The position numbers and the translations under genes were made by a program. From positions 930,001-994,000 of the forward strand of contig NZ_CP031705.1 in the NCBI RefSeq assembly GCF_022701255.1: a DNA stretch of 64,000 nt, given 5' to 3'. Under the pieces are notes generated by a model. That model was not told the DNA's origin, did not search any database, and saw nothing but the letters and a program-made list of their open reading frames with translations. Positions 1 to 9,700 of this stretch are shown piece by piece (the stretch's first letter is position 1; every line of letters begins with the position of its first letter). The DNA comes from Microcoleus vaginatus HSN003. Lineage in GTDB: Bacteria > Cyanobacteriota > Cyanobacteriia > Cyanobacteriales > Microcoleaceae.

Positions 1-1
1 T

Positions 2-1705
2 GACGAAGTGATTAGGGCAAAAACTCAGGAAAATAAGTCGGCAATGAGTGCGGCAATAGCTGAGCTGCTTCCCGACGCACTGGCTCAACAAATAGTGAAT
101 TCGCCAGCGGATATTGCTAATGCGATCGCCCCAGAAATCGGTCTGGCAATTAAAGAGCAAATTCGCCTGGACAAAGAGTCGATCGTCCAGGCCCTCGCCC
201 CAGAAATGGGCAAAACGATTACAGCCCAAATAAAACTCGAACGCGACTCTATGGTGGATGCCCTCTATCCCGTAATTGGCAGTACAATTTCCCGATACAT
301 GGCAGAAGCTATCAAGACAATCAATGAAAAAGTGTCCAATGCCATCAGCGTCGAAGGATTCCAGAGAAAAATTCGCTCCAAAGTACAAGGAGTCTCCGAA
401 GCGGAATTAATCCTCAAAGAATCAGTACCCTTTACCGTCCAAGCAGCCTTCTTAATTCACAAAGCATCTGGGTTGATCATTTCCGAAGTTCAAAACTCAG
501 AAAGCTACCAGTTAGAATCAGAAATGGTAGCAGGAATGCTCACAGCTATTCGCAGCTTTGTTAACGACTGTATCGTTCGGCCGGGAGAAGTTTCCGAACT
601 CAATCAAATTGAATACGGCAACTCCAAGATTATGCTAGAAGTAGCGGGATATTGCTACATGGCAGTCCTGATTAAAGGAGAACCGCCCGACTCTTTCATC
701 AAGAAAATACGAGAAACCGTTAGTAATCTCATCCTTAATTATGCTCAAGTAATTCACGAGTTTAACGGCGACCCCGGTACTATACCCGAGTCGCTGCACC
801 CGTGTATAAAAACTTTATTCGACCCGCTACAAACGGAAAAATCAACAAAACCCCCGATCGCCCTAGTGGGTATCGGTTTAGCCACCCTGAGCTTAATCTT
901 AGTACCTTGGGGAATTTATCAGTACCGCAGCAGTGTTGAGCGCCGCCTCGAAGCAAATGCCGTCGCAGCTTTAGCCTCGACTCCCGAATTAGCAGTTTAC
1001 CGCTTAGATGTTGCAGTTGATGGCAAAACTTTAAAGCTAACCGGAAAGTTGCCAAATCAAGAATTGCGGGCACAAGCAGAAAAAATAGCCGCATCAACTG
1101 CACCGAAATTGCAATTAGATAATAGAATTATAGCTGTAGATGTCCCCCCAGATCCAGTTTTGACGGCGGCTGAGGTGCAGCGGATTACCGCTGTTTTGAA
1201 CCAGAGAGAGGGCGTTTCTATTTCTACGCGGTATGGCGATCGCAAACTTACAGTAGAGGGCCGAGTTAGAGACAGTGCAGACGCACAGAAAATAGCTCAG
1301 TCCCTGAAGCAAATTCCCGGTGTTCAGTCGGTCATAAGTACCGTTAAATTAGAGCCGCTGAAAATTACAACCCGCATCTACTTCGAGCAAGGAACGACCA
1401 AATTAGACTCAACAGATGAAGAAATCATCGCCCGTGTCAAAAATTTCATGGATCAATATCCTCAAAAACAGATTAAGATAATTGGACACAGCGATCAAAG
1501 TGGAGAACTTGCTAAAAATCAACAGTTGTCGCTCAGACGTGCCACAGCCGTGCGAGATGCTTTAGTGCGGCAAGGTGCTAACCCGAAGCGCCTCCAAACG
1601 CTTGGCATCCCCAATCCTCCTGCCGACGTGGAACCCAATCAACCGCGAATTTTAAGCAGATGCGTGCTATTTGAACCAATAACTAAGACCATAAACAGTA
1701 AATAA
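2..1705 (+). CDS. OmpA/BON envelope protein with roadblock/longin-like cytoplasmic domain (5' partial)
   Basis: The frame is open to the left edge of the window, so the true start lies upstream; an internal GTG at 8 is only a possible start. Counting from that GTG, residues 1-130 are charged and helical. Residues about 140-260 look like a roadblock/longin-type domain (HKASGLIISEV, later AGYCYMAVLI). One membrane segment lies at about 282-305. Two BON-like repeats follow (about 335-455), then a C-terminal OmpA domain (IYFEQGTTKLD, IIGHSDQSG, LSLRRATAVRDAL) that should bind peptidoglycan. The topology implied is a cytoplasmic N-terminus and a periplasmic C-terminus. The Rab-like GTPase gene starts 2 bp after the stop, so the two are almost certainly co-transcribed. 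Roadblock/longin domains are known partners of small GTPases, which makes this a candidate envelope-anchored GTPase regulator. The OmpA call is firm; the roadblock-like call is by eye. Confidence 0.8.
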   Translation, partial: DEVIRAKTQENKSAMSAAIAELLPDALAQQIVNSPADIANAIAPEIGLAIKEQIRLDKESIVQALAPEMGKTITAQIKLERDSMVDALYPVIGSTISRYMAEAIKTINEKVSNAISVEGFQRKIRSKVQGVSEAELILKESVPFTVQAAFLIHKASGLIISEVQNSESYQLESEMVAGMLTAIRSFVNDCIVRPGEVSELNQIEYGNSKIMLEVAGYCYMAVLIKGEPPDSFIKKIRETVSNLILNYAQVIHEFNGDPGTIPESLHPCIKTLFDPLQTEKSTKPPIALVGIGLATLSLILVPWGIYQYRSSVERRLEANAVAALASTPELAVYRLDVAVDGKTLKLTGKLPNQELRAQAEKIAASTAPKLQLDNRIIAVDVPPDPVLTAAEVQRITAVLNQREGVSISTRYGDRKLTVEGRVRDSADAQKIAQSLKQIPGVQSVISTVKLEPLKITTRIYFEQGTTKLDSTDEEIIARVKNFMDQYPQKQIKIIGHSDQSGELAKNQQLSLRRATAVRDALVRQGANPKRLQTLGIPNPPADVEPNQPRILSRCVLFEPITKTINSK

Positions 1706-1707
1706 TT

Positions 1708-2244
1708 ATGTCAGTTACTATATCTAAAAAAATGTGCATGATCGGCGATTTTGGCGTGGGCAAAACCAGCCTAATCCGCCGTTTTGTCGATCAGCAATTC
1801 AGCGATCAATACCTCTCCACTGTGGGAGTAAAAATTTCCAGCAAAATCGTAGAATTAGAAGGGGGAAAACAGCGGGAAAAAGTGACTGCAAAGTTGCTGA
1901 TTTGGGACTTAGAAGGACATACAAAATTCAAAGGAATAGCACCGACTTACTTGCAGGGGGCTAGCGGCGTTTTAATCGTTGCCGATGTCACCCGCTCCGA
2001 AACAGTTGAGCGAATCTCCGAACACATTCAGCTTTTTTCTTCAGTCAATCCTAAAGGGTCAATAATCGTCGCTTTGAACAAAGTAGACTTGATTGACGAG
2101 GAAAAATTGGCACTGCTAGTGGAAATGTCCCATGCGATATGTCAAGACAAAGTAATCGCAGTTTACACGACATCTGCTAAAACAGGCAAAGACGTTGACG
2201 AAATTTTCTATAAACTAGCTTACACAATGATAGAACCAGTATGA
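1708..2244 (+). CDS. Rab/Ras-like small GTPase
   Basis: A 178-residue single-domain GTPase of the size of eukaryotic Rab proteins. The P-loop is GDFGVGKTS (residues 13-21), the switch I Thr is T38, the G3 motif is D67-L-E-G70, G4 is NKVD (124-127) and G5 is TSAK near 156. The residue equivalent to Ras Gln61 is His71 (WDLEGH), so intrinsic hydrolysis is probably slow and a partner GAP is likely. There is no C-terminal prenylation Cys and no membrane segment. Its ATG is 2 bp after the OmpA-like gene, and its stop overlaps the next ATG by 4 bp (ATGA), indicating translational coupling with the histidine kinase. The role as a switch between the envelope protein and the downstream kinases and cyclase is inferred from position. 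Confidence 0.9.
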   Translation: MSVTISKKMCMIGDFGVGKTSLIRRFVDQQFSDQYLSTVGVKISSKIVELEGGKQREKVTAKLLIWDLEGHTKFKGIAPTYLQGASGVLIVADVTRSETVERISEHIQLFSSVNPKGSIIVALNKVDLIDEEKLALLVEMSHAICQDKVIAVYTTSAKTGKDVDEIFYKLAYTMIEPV

Positions 2245-3797
2245 ACCCCATTTTAAAAAAGTTATTGGCCCCCCAACAAATAGAATATTTGGTAGTAAAT
2301 CACCATTTCATCATTCAGGAAACCTCCGCCAAAGTGCAGCATTATGCCGATACTCCGGGCGACGCGATACCCGGTGCAGATGCTCGCATGAGTTTTCCCG
2401 AACTGGTTGGCATTGAAAATATCCTCATGTCTATCATGATGGGACGGCTGCCGGGTTTTGAAGTCAAAGGTATCGCTCGGTTTGCCGACCAAAACCGCCC
2501 TTTATACTTTGATATGTTGGCTATCAAACATGAAGACGAACAAGAAGATGTGCCAAATAAATTGCTAATTCTGATTGAAGATACCACCGAAAAGATGGTG
2601 ATGAAGCAATCGTTGATTCAGAGCGCGAATGAAGCTAATCTTTTGGTTAGCGCCTTAGCGGCGTCTAAAGATTATATAGATAAAGTTATTCGTTCGATGG
2701 GCGATGCTTTGTTGGTGACAACAACATTAGGAACTATCAAAACAATCAATCAATCGGCTCAATGGTTATTTGGGTATAGCGAAGCAGAATTGATCGGTCG
2801 CCCCCTGTCTTTAATCTTACTCGAAGAAACATTAATTTGCCAAGGTCGCCACCGCTATATTTTGTCTCAGAAAGAGCTGCGTAGAGAACTACAAATAGTC
2901 TGCACTACTAAAGCAGGAGAAGAAATTTGGGTAGAATTTTCCTGTTCGCCAATTCAGACCGAATTAGAGGGACTTTACGATTTCATTTATATAGGCAGGG
3001 ACATCACAGAACGCAAACAACAAGAAATAGAAATTCGCGGCTCTTTGGCAAAAGAGCAAGAACTCAGACAGGTAAAATCTCGTTTTTTCTCAATGATTGC
3101 TCACGAATTCGGCAATCCTCTAAGTACAGTATTATTTGCTACTAAAATCCTCCAAGACTACGGCGACGAAATCACCCACGCCGAAAAACAAAAATACCTG
3201 CAACACGTTAAAGCAGCATCTCAACAAATGGCTCAGCTATTAGATGACGTGCGGTTGCTCAGCAGCGCCGAAGCCGGAAAACTCGAATTCTATCCCGCAC
3301 CAGTTGACTTAAAAAAATTTTGCAGCGAGTTAGTAGAATCAATTAAAATTAGTTATGGAAAAAATCATACAATTAACTTTATTTGTCAAGAATTAGTCAC
3401 GCCCGCGACCAAAACTGATAACGAGTCGCAGGAAACGCAAAACTTGCCCGCACTAGATCCAAAATTGCTGCGGCACATCTTGACTAATTTGCTGTCAAAT
3501 GCTGTCAAATATTCGCCCCTCGACAGCAATATTTATTTTGAATTAAATTGTCACAATAATCAAGAAGCTACATTTAAAATTAAAGACGCAGGCATTGGCA
3601 TTCCTCTAGAAGACCAAGACCAACTGTTTGAATCTTATTATCGAGCCAAAAATGTCGGAAAAATACCCGGTACAGGACTGGGTTTATCCATAGTCAAGCA
3701 GTGTGTAGACTTGCACGGAGGTCAAATCGAATTTTCCAGCGAGACAGGGTTAGGCACTACCTTTTTAGTCAGAATTCCCTTTGAGAAACCGAGATAA
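2241..3797 (+). CDS. PAS-domain sensor histidine kinase
   Basis: A 518-residue soluble kinase. The N-terminal module (about 1-130) is followed by a PAS domain (about 145-260, ending YIGRDITERKQ). A HisKA dimerisation domain carries the phospho-acceptor His288 in MIAHEFGNPL. The HATPase domain has an N box (LTNLLSNAVKYSP), G1 (DAGIGIP) and G2 (GTGLGLSIVK). No transmembrane segment is visible. The first 230 residues are clearly paralogous to the N-terminus of the adenylate cyclase encoded next, suggesting that both respond to the same signal or partner. It overlaps the GTPase gene by 4 bp. No response regulator is adjacent; the REC-kinase hybrid at the end of the operon is a candidate phospho-partner. 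Confidence 0.9.
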   Translation: MNPILKKLLAPQQIEYLVVNHHFIIQETSAKVQHYADTPGDAIPGADARMSFPELVGIENILMSIMMGRLPGFEVKGIARFADQNRPLYFDMLAIKHEDEQEDVPNKLLILIEDTTEKMVMKQSLIQSANEANLLVSALAASKDYIDKVIRSMGDALLVTTTLGTIKTINQSAQWLFGYSEAELIGRPLSLILLEETLICQGRHRYILSQKELRRELQIVCTTKAGEEIWVEFSCSPIQTELEGLYDFIYIGRDITERKQQEIEIRGSLAKEQELRQVKSRFFSMIAHEFGNPLSTVLFATKILQDYGDEITHAEKQKYLQHVKAASQQMAQLLDDVRLLSSAEAGKLEFYPAPVDLKKFCSELVESIKISYGKNHTINFICQELVTPATKTDNESQETQNLPALDPKLLRHILTNLLSNAVKYSPLDSNIYFELNCHNNQEATFKIKDAGIGIPLEDQDQLFESYYRAKNVGKIPGTGLGLSIVKQCVDLHGGQIEFSSETGLGTTFLVRIPFEKPR

Positions 3798-3854
3798 AGA
3801 GATTGATTTTAGATAATTCGATCCCAAGGGCGCCTTCAATACTAAAAATCTCAC

Positions 3855-6641
3855 ATGAAAACCTTGTTAAAAAAACTGTTAGTTCCCCACCACTTGGAGT
3901 ACCTAGCGCTGGATAAAAACTTTTTAATCCAAGAAATCTCTGTGCAAGTGCAGCGGTTTGGCGACTGTCCCGACGAAGTAGTCGCCGGCAACGATGTTCG
4001 CCTTCCCTTTCCAGAATTAGTGGGAACTGAAGAAATTTTAATCGATATTTTTGAAAAACGGTTGCCAAATTTTGAATTAAAAGCGATCACGCGGCTATTA
4101 GAAAATGGTTCGCGGCTTTATTTTGATATGTATATTGTCGATTTTACTAATGACGAGAATTATCAGAGATTAATTATATTTTTTCAAGATGTAACTGATA
4201 GGATGGCTTTAGAACAAACTCTCGTCCAAGCTACCAATGAAATGGATATTTTATTGAGTACCTTAGCCACTACTAATAATTATGTTGAAAAAATTATTAC
4301 TTCAATGGCCGAAGTTTTGTTGGTAACAACAGCCTCGGGAAAAATTAAAAAAGTCAATCAAGCGGCTCAAGATTTGTTTGGTTACAGCGAATCAGAATTA
4401 GTAGGCCAGCAAATAGACGCTCTTGCTGCTTTTGGCTCCTCTTTGCAAGCAGTCAGCCAAGAGGAGCCTCAACAATCTCAAACTCACACCGAAGTAATTT
4501 GCACGGCAAAAAGCGGAGAAAAGCTAACAGTTTCGTTTTCCTGTACGGCGATTTCGACTGACATTAAAGGCGTTTCTGGCTCTTGGCCCGCCGTTCAAGA
4601 TTTCGTGTACATCGGGCGCGATGTCACAGATAGACAGCGCGCCCGCAAGCGACAAATAACTCAGTACGTCACCACTCGCATCCTGTCGGCATCCGAAACA
4701 ATCAAAAAAGCTATAGCAGCCATTCTCCCTGTAATTTGCGACAGCTTGGGATGGGATACCGCCGAACTTTGGATGCCAGAAGCTGGGGAAAAACTGCTGT
4801 CAGAAACTAAGAGAATAACTGCGGTGTCGGACCACAATTTGCTTCGCTGCGTCGCCAGTTGGACAAAACGCTCAGTTTCTATCCCTAAATTTGCTGAATT
4901 TACCGAACAAATGACCTGTGCATTTGGTGAAGGATTGCCGGGTCTCGTTTGGGCGAGCGGTTCCTCTCAGTGGATTGCGGATGTCACAAAAAGCGACTGT
5001 TGTATGCGCCGCGAAATCGCTGCCGAAGAAGGACTGCACGGAGCTTTTGGTTTCCCAATTTTGGGCGACTACGACCCGGATAATTCTGCAAAGTCTGTTT
5101 TGGGGGTGATAACTTTCTTCAGCCGGGAAGAGCAGTGTTTTGATGAAGACTTGCTCCAGATAATGGCAACCATCGGCAGCCAGCTCGGTCAATTTATCAA
5201 GCGCAAACAAGCGGAAATAGCTTTGCGGGAAAGCGAAGAACAACTGCGAGACTTATTTGAAAATGCTACTGACTTAATTCAAAGTATTGGAGCTGACGGT
5301 CATTTTTTGTATGTAAATCGGGCTTGGCGGGAAACTTTGGGCTACAGCGAAGCAGAAATTGCTCAAATGACTGTTTTTGATATCATTCATCCGAACAGTT
5401 CCCCAGAGTCTCTGGATATATTGTATCAAGCTATTACCCAAAAAACGGTAAATGAAAGTACATTGTATCCAGACTCTATTGAACTAATATTTATTACTAA
5501 ATATCATGAAAAAATTTTGCTCGAAGGCAGCATAAGCTGTAAATTTGCGGCAGGTTCGCTAGTAGCAATTCGCGCTATTTTGCGAGACATTACTGCTCGA
5601 AAAATGACCGAAGATGCCCTAGCAAAATCTGTGTCCCTGCTGCTAGCAACTTTTGATTCTACTGCGGACGGTATTTTAGCGATTGACAGGAGCGGAAAAA
5701 TCGTCACTTTCAATCGACAATTTGTGGAAATGTGGGGCATACCTAATGAAGTGATGGCACTGCGAGACGACGCCACAACGATCGCCTTTGTGCTGAACCA
5801 ACTCAAAGACCCCCAAGCATTTCAAGAGAGAATCGAATCGCTTTACGAGCAGCCAGAAGCCGAAAGTTACGACTTGTTGGAATTTCAAGACGGCAGATTT
5901 TTTGAACGCTATTCGCAACCGCAGTGCCTGGGAGATACAATTATCGGCAGAGTCTGGAGTTACCACGACATTACGGAACGCAAGCAAGCAGAAGATGCCC
6001 TGCGGGAAGAACAAGAAAAATCCGAAAAGCTGCTGTTAAATATCTTGCCCCAGGCAATAGCAGAACGCCTCAAGCAAAACGAAACTACTATTGCCGAATA
6101 CTTTCCCGAAGTGACTGTTTTGTTCGCCGACATTGTGGGGTTTACTGCTTTGTCTGCCGTCATGAATCCGATCGACCTTGTGGAGCTCCTGAATCTGGTT
6201 TTCTCAGAATTCGACCTTTTGTGCGAACGGCATGGGTTAGAGAAAATCAAGACTATCGGCGACGCATACATGGCAGTAGGAGGACTGCCTGAACCCAGGG
6301 CAGACCACGCCGAGGCGATCGCCCAAATAGCCCTAGATATGCAAGCTGAAATAGCCAGATTTAATGCTAGCCATAATAAATATTTTAGCCTACGCATTGG
6401 CATTCACAGCGGCCCGGTTGTTGCCGGAGTTATTGGCATAAAGAAGTTTATTTACGATTTGTGGGGCGATACGGTAAATATTGCTTCCCGCATGGAATCT
6501 CAGGGTTTGCCTTGGCGGATTCAAGTCAGCGAAACTACTTATAAGTTACTGGAAGACAAATATTTGTTTCAGGATCGGGGACTTATTGAAGTTAAAGGCA
6601 AAGGGCAAATGAAAACTTATATTCTCATTCGGAAAAAATAA
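3855..6641 (+). CDS. PAS/GAF-regulated class III adenylate cyclase
   Basis: A 928-residue protein that makes cAMP from ATP. Domain order: the N-terminal module shared with the preceding kinase, PAS, GAF (about 270-450), two more PAS domains (about 455-720), then a class III cyclase domain at about 745-925. The metal-binding aspartates are D759 (FADIVGF) and D803 (TIGDAY). The base-specifying residues are K799 and D868 (YDLWGD), the adenylate rather than guanylate pair. The transition-state residues N875 and R879 are present (VNIASRM), so the enzyme should be active. There is no membrane segment. It lies 57 bp after the kinase gene and reads in the same direction. Specificity is inferred from residues only. 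Confidence 0.92.
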   Translation: MKTLLKKLLVPHHLEYLALDKNFLIQEISVQVQRFGDCPDEVVAGNDVRLPFPELVGTEEILIDIFEKRLPNFELKAITRLLENGSRLYFDMYIVDFTNDENYQRLIIFFQDVTDRMALEQTLVQATNEMDILLSTLATTNNYVEKIITSMAEVLLVTTASGKIKKVNQAAQDLFGYSESELVGQQIDALAAFGSSLQAVSQEEPQQSQTHTEVICTAKSGEKLTVSFSCTAISTDIKGVSGSWPAVQDFVYIGRDVTDRQRARKRQITQYVTTRILSASETIKKAIAAILPVICDSLGWDTAELWMPEAGEKLLSETKRITAVSDHNLLRCVASWTKRSVSIPKFAEFTEQMTCAFGEGLPGLVWASGSSQWIADVTKSDCCMRREIAAEEGLHGAFGFPILGDYDPDNSAKSVLGVITFFSREEQCFDEDLLQIMATIGSQLGQFIKRKQAEIALRESEEQLRDLFENATDLIQSIGADGHFLYVNRAWRETLGYSEAEIAQMTVFDIIHPNSSPESLDILYQAITQKTVNESTLYPDSIELIFITKYHEKILLEGSISCKFAAGSLVAIRAILRDITARKMTEDALAKSVSLLLATFDSTADGILAIDRSGKIVTFNRQFVEMWGIPNEVMALRDDATTIAFVLNQLKDPQAFQERIESLYEQPEAESYDLLEFQDGRFFERYSQPQCLGDTIIGRVWSYHDITERKQAEDALREEQEKSEKLLLNILPQAIAERLKQNETTIAEYFPEVTVLFADIVGFTALSAVMNPIDLVELLNLVFSEFDLLCERHGLEKIKTIGDAYMAVGGLPEPRADHAEAIAQIALDMQAEIARFNASHNKYFSLRIGIHSGPVVAGVIGIKKFIYDLWGDTVNIASRMESQGLPWRIQVSETTYKLLEDKYLFQDRGLIEVKGKGQMKTYILIRKK

Positions 6642-6731
6642 GCTAGGTCATCATTCATCAGTCATCATTTATCTGGCTGATGACTAAAAGTGTTGTTAAA
6701 GTTAATTAGCAATACTTTTTGGCCAAGACTG

Positions 6732-9700
6732 ATGCAACTTGCTAATTTGGCGACAAATTTACGATCGCCCTTAAAAGCTGTCGATCGCCACCCTGTGACG
6801 GTGGCCCCCTCCACTTCCCTCGGTGATGCGCTCGCTCTGATGCGTGGGGCGAGAAACCTTTGTCCTGTGACTAATTCACAGGCCAACTCAAACGAAAGGG
6901 TAAAAGCCTCGATTAGTTGCGTCTTAGTTGTCGATGAAAATCAGCTAGTCGGACTGCTAAGCCCGGAAGATGTGCTGAACTTCGCCGCCGCCGAATACGG
7001 ATGGCAAGGCATGAAAGTTGCCGATGCCATGACGCAGAATTTAATTGTCTTAAAAGAATCAGAATTTAGAGATAATTATACCGCATTTAAGCTATTTTGT
7101 CAATACTCAATTGATTGCTTGCCAATTGTGGATGAACGGGGTCAGCTCGTAGGTTTAGTGAGTGAAAAAAGCATTCGCCCAGCAATGTATAGCTGGATAG
7201 AGGCACTGCATCAAGAAGTGGCAAAACTCCAGGAACAATCCGAACTTTTAGAGGGTAATTGTGAACTAGAAAAAGTCAGCGATCGCCAAAATGCCGAAAA
7301 AGACCTGCGGCAGAGCGAGGTGCGCTACCAGGCGATTGTGGAAGACCAAACCGAACTGATTTGCCGGTACCTCCCCGACGGTAAAATCACCTTTGTCAAT
7401 CAAGCTTACTGCCACTATTTCGGCGTGCAACTAGAAGACTGGCTCGGCAACAGCTTCATGTCGCTGATCCCAGAAGCAGACCGAGAAATTTTTCAAGAGC
7501 AATATAGTTCTGTGTCTCCCGAGAAGCCTGTTTTTACGTCCGAACACCGAGTAATTTTGCCGAGCGGGGAAATTCGCTGGCAGCAGTGGATCGATCGGGC
7601 TATATTCAACGAGAGCGGACAAATCGTCGAGTATCAAGCAGCAGGCCGCGATGTCACGGAGCGCAAACAAGCAGAAATCGCTTTGCTGCAGCTCAATGCA
7701 GAGTTAGAACGGAGAGTGCAGCAGCGGACACAATGGTACGAACTGGCAGTATCGGCTGGCAAAGTGGGGGTTTGGGATTGGAATTGGGAAACCGGCGAAA
7801 TCTACATTGCTCCGTCTTTGAAAGCTTTGTTAGGCTATCAGGACGCAGAGATTCCCAACCGCATCGAAAATTGGGTGTCTCACGTTCATCCCGACGATCG
7901 AGTTGCAGTCGAGGAAGCAGTAAAGGCTTATCTAGACGGTGTTACAGAAATTTATGAAGTAGAACACCGGATGCTGCGTAAAGACGGCAGCACCTGCTGG
8001 ATACTTGCCCGTGGCAGCGCGATTCGATCGGCTTCTGGCAAGGTTTGTCGCCTGACTGGGACTGACACCGACATTACCGAGCGCAAATTGACCGAAGAAA
8101 AACTCCAAAAATCCGAAGCCGAACTGCTGGCTCTGTTTAATGCCATGACGGATATCGTCCTGGTTTTCGACGCAAGCGGCCGCTACCTCAAAATTGCCCC
8201 CACGGCTCCCGAACTGCTGTACAAACCGAATCCTGAAGTGCTGGGCAAAACCCTCGCCGAAATCTTCCCAGAAGCGGAAGCTAATTTTGCCCTGGGCCAC
8301 ATTCGCCAAACATTGGCATCTGGGCAAACCCATAGAGTTGAATACAGCATGGAAATTGGCTGCAAGTTATTTTGGTTTGATGCCAGTATTTCGCCCCTGG
8401 ATTTGGAGCGGGTGATGTGGGTCGCCCGAGACATTAGCGCTCGCAAACAAGCAGAAGCTGCACTGCAAAAGAGCGAGGAAAAGTTTCGCAACTTATTTGA
8501 CGATGCTCCGATCGCGCTTGGTTTGGCAAGCGTGCGCGACAACCGCACGATCAAAGTGAATGAAGCTCACCGCCAGATGTTGGGCTACAGCGATTCGGAG
8601 TTGGCTACCATGACTTTTACTGAACTGACGCATCCAGAAGATTTACAAGCAGATGTGGAGCAAGTCAAACAGTTGGTCTGCGGCAATATTTCTCGTTTCC
8701 AAAGGGAAAAACGGTTGATTAAGAAGAATGGCGAGCTGATGTGGGCAAACTTGACGGTGACGCTGATCCGCGATCGCGAGGGCATTCCTCTCTACAGCAT
8801 GGGGGCGATCGAAGATATCAGTTATCGTAAGCGGGCAGAAATGGAATTTCAGCAGTTAAAAGAACGCCTGCAATTTTTACTGGGTTCTAATCCGGCGGTA
8901 ATTTTTACAGCCGCACCGATGGTGGACTTTTGTACTACTTACATCAGCGACAACGTTCAGACAATCCTTGGCTACGACCCCCAAGAATTGTTGGCAGATT
9001 GTAAATTTTGGTCTAGCAGGATTCACCCTGAAGATCGGCCACAATTTCTAGTAAATTTTTCGGATTTGTCCGCCGAAAAAAATTGCATTTACGAGTATCG
9101 TTTTCTACACCAAGACGGAATTTACCGCTGGCTAAGGACGGAACTAAAACTATTGGTTGACAGCAGGGGCATTCCGATCGAAATTATTGGTTACGCCGCT
9201 GATATCAGCAATTCTAAATACGCCGAACTCGCTAGGGGGCAGCAGTTCGAGCAAGAACGGCTTGTGGAGGCGATCGCCCGTCGTGTCCGCCAGTCTTTGC
9301 AATTAGAAGAAATTCTCAATACCACGGTTGCGGAACTCCAGCAAGTCTTGTTAGCCGATCGAGTTTTGGTTTATCAAATTTTACCCAAAAGGGGCGGGCG
9401 AGTCATTGCTGAAGCCGTGGCAGAAGGATGCAGCAAACTCCTGGGTAGATATTTTGGCGAAGAGGTTTTTCCCCCTGAAAGTTATCAGCTTTATTTGCAA
9501 GGGCGAATTTCTGCGATCTCCGAACTAGATGACCCCTGCATTACACCTTGTGTGATGGAGTTTATGAAACAAATTCAAGTTAGGGCAAAGTTAGTAGTGC
9601 CGATTATTCAGCACAGGCAGCTTTGGGGATTGCTGATTGCCCACCAATGCGAGATCCCTCGTGATTGGCAAGAATGGGAAATGAATTTATTTCAGCAGTT

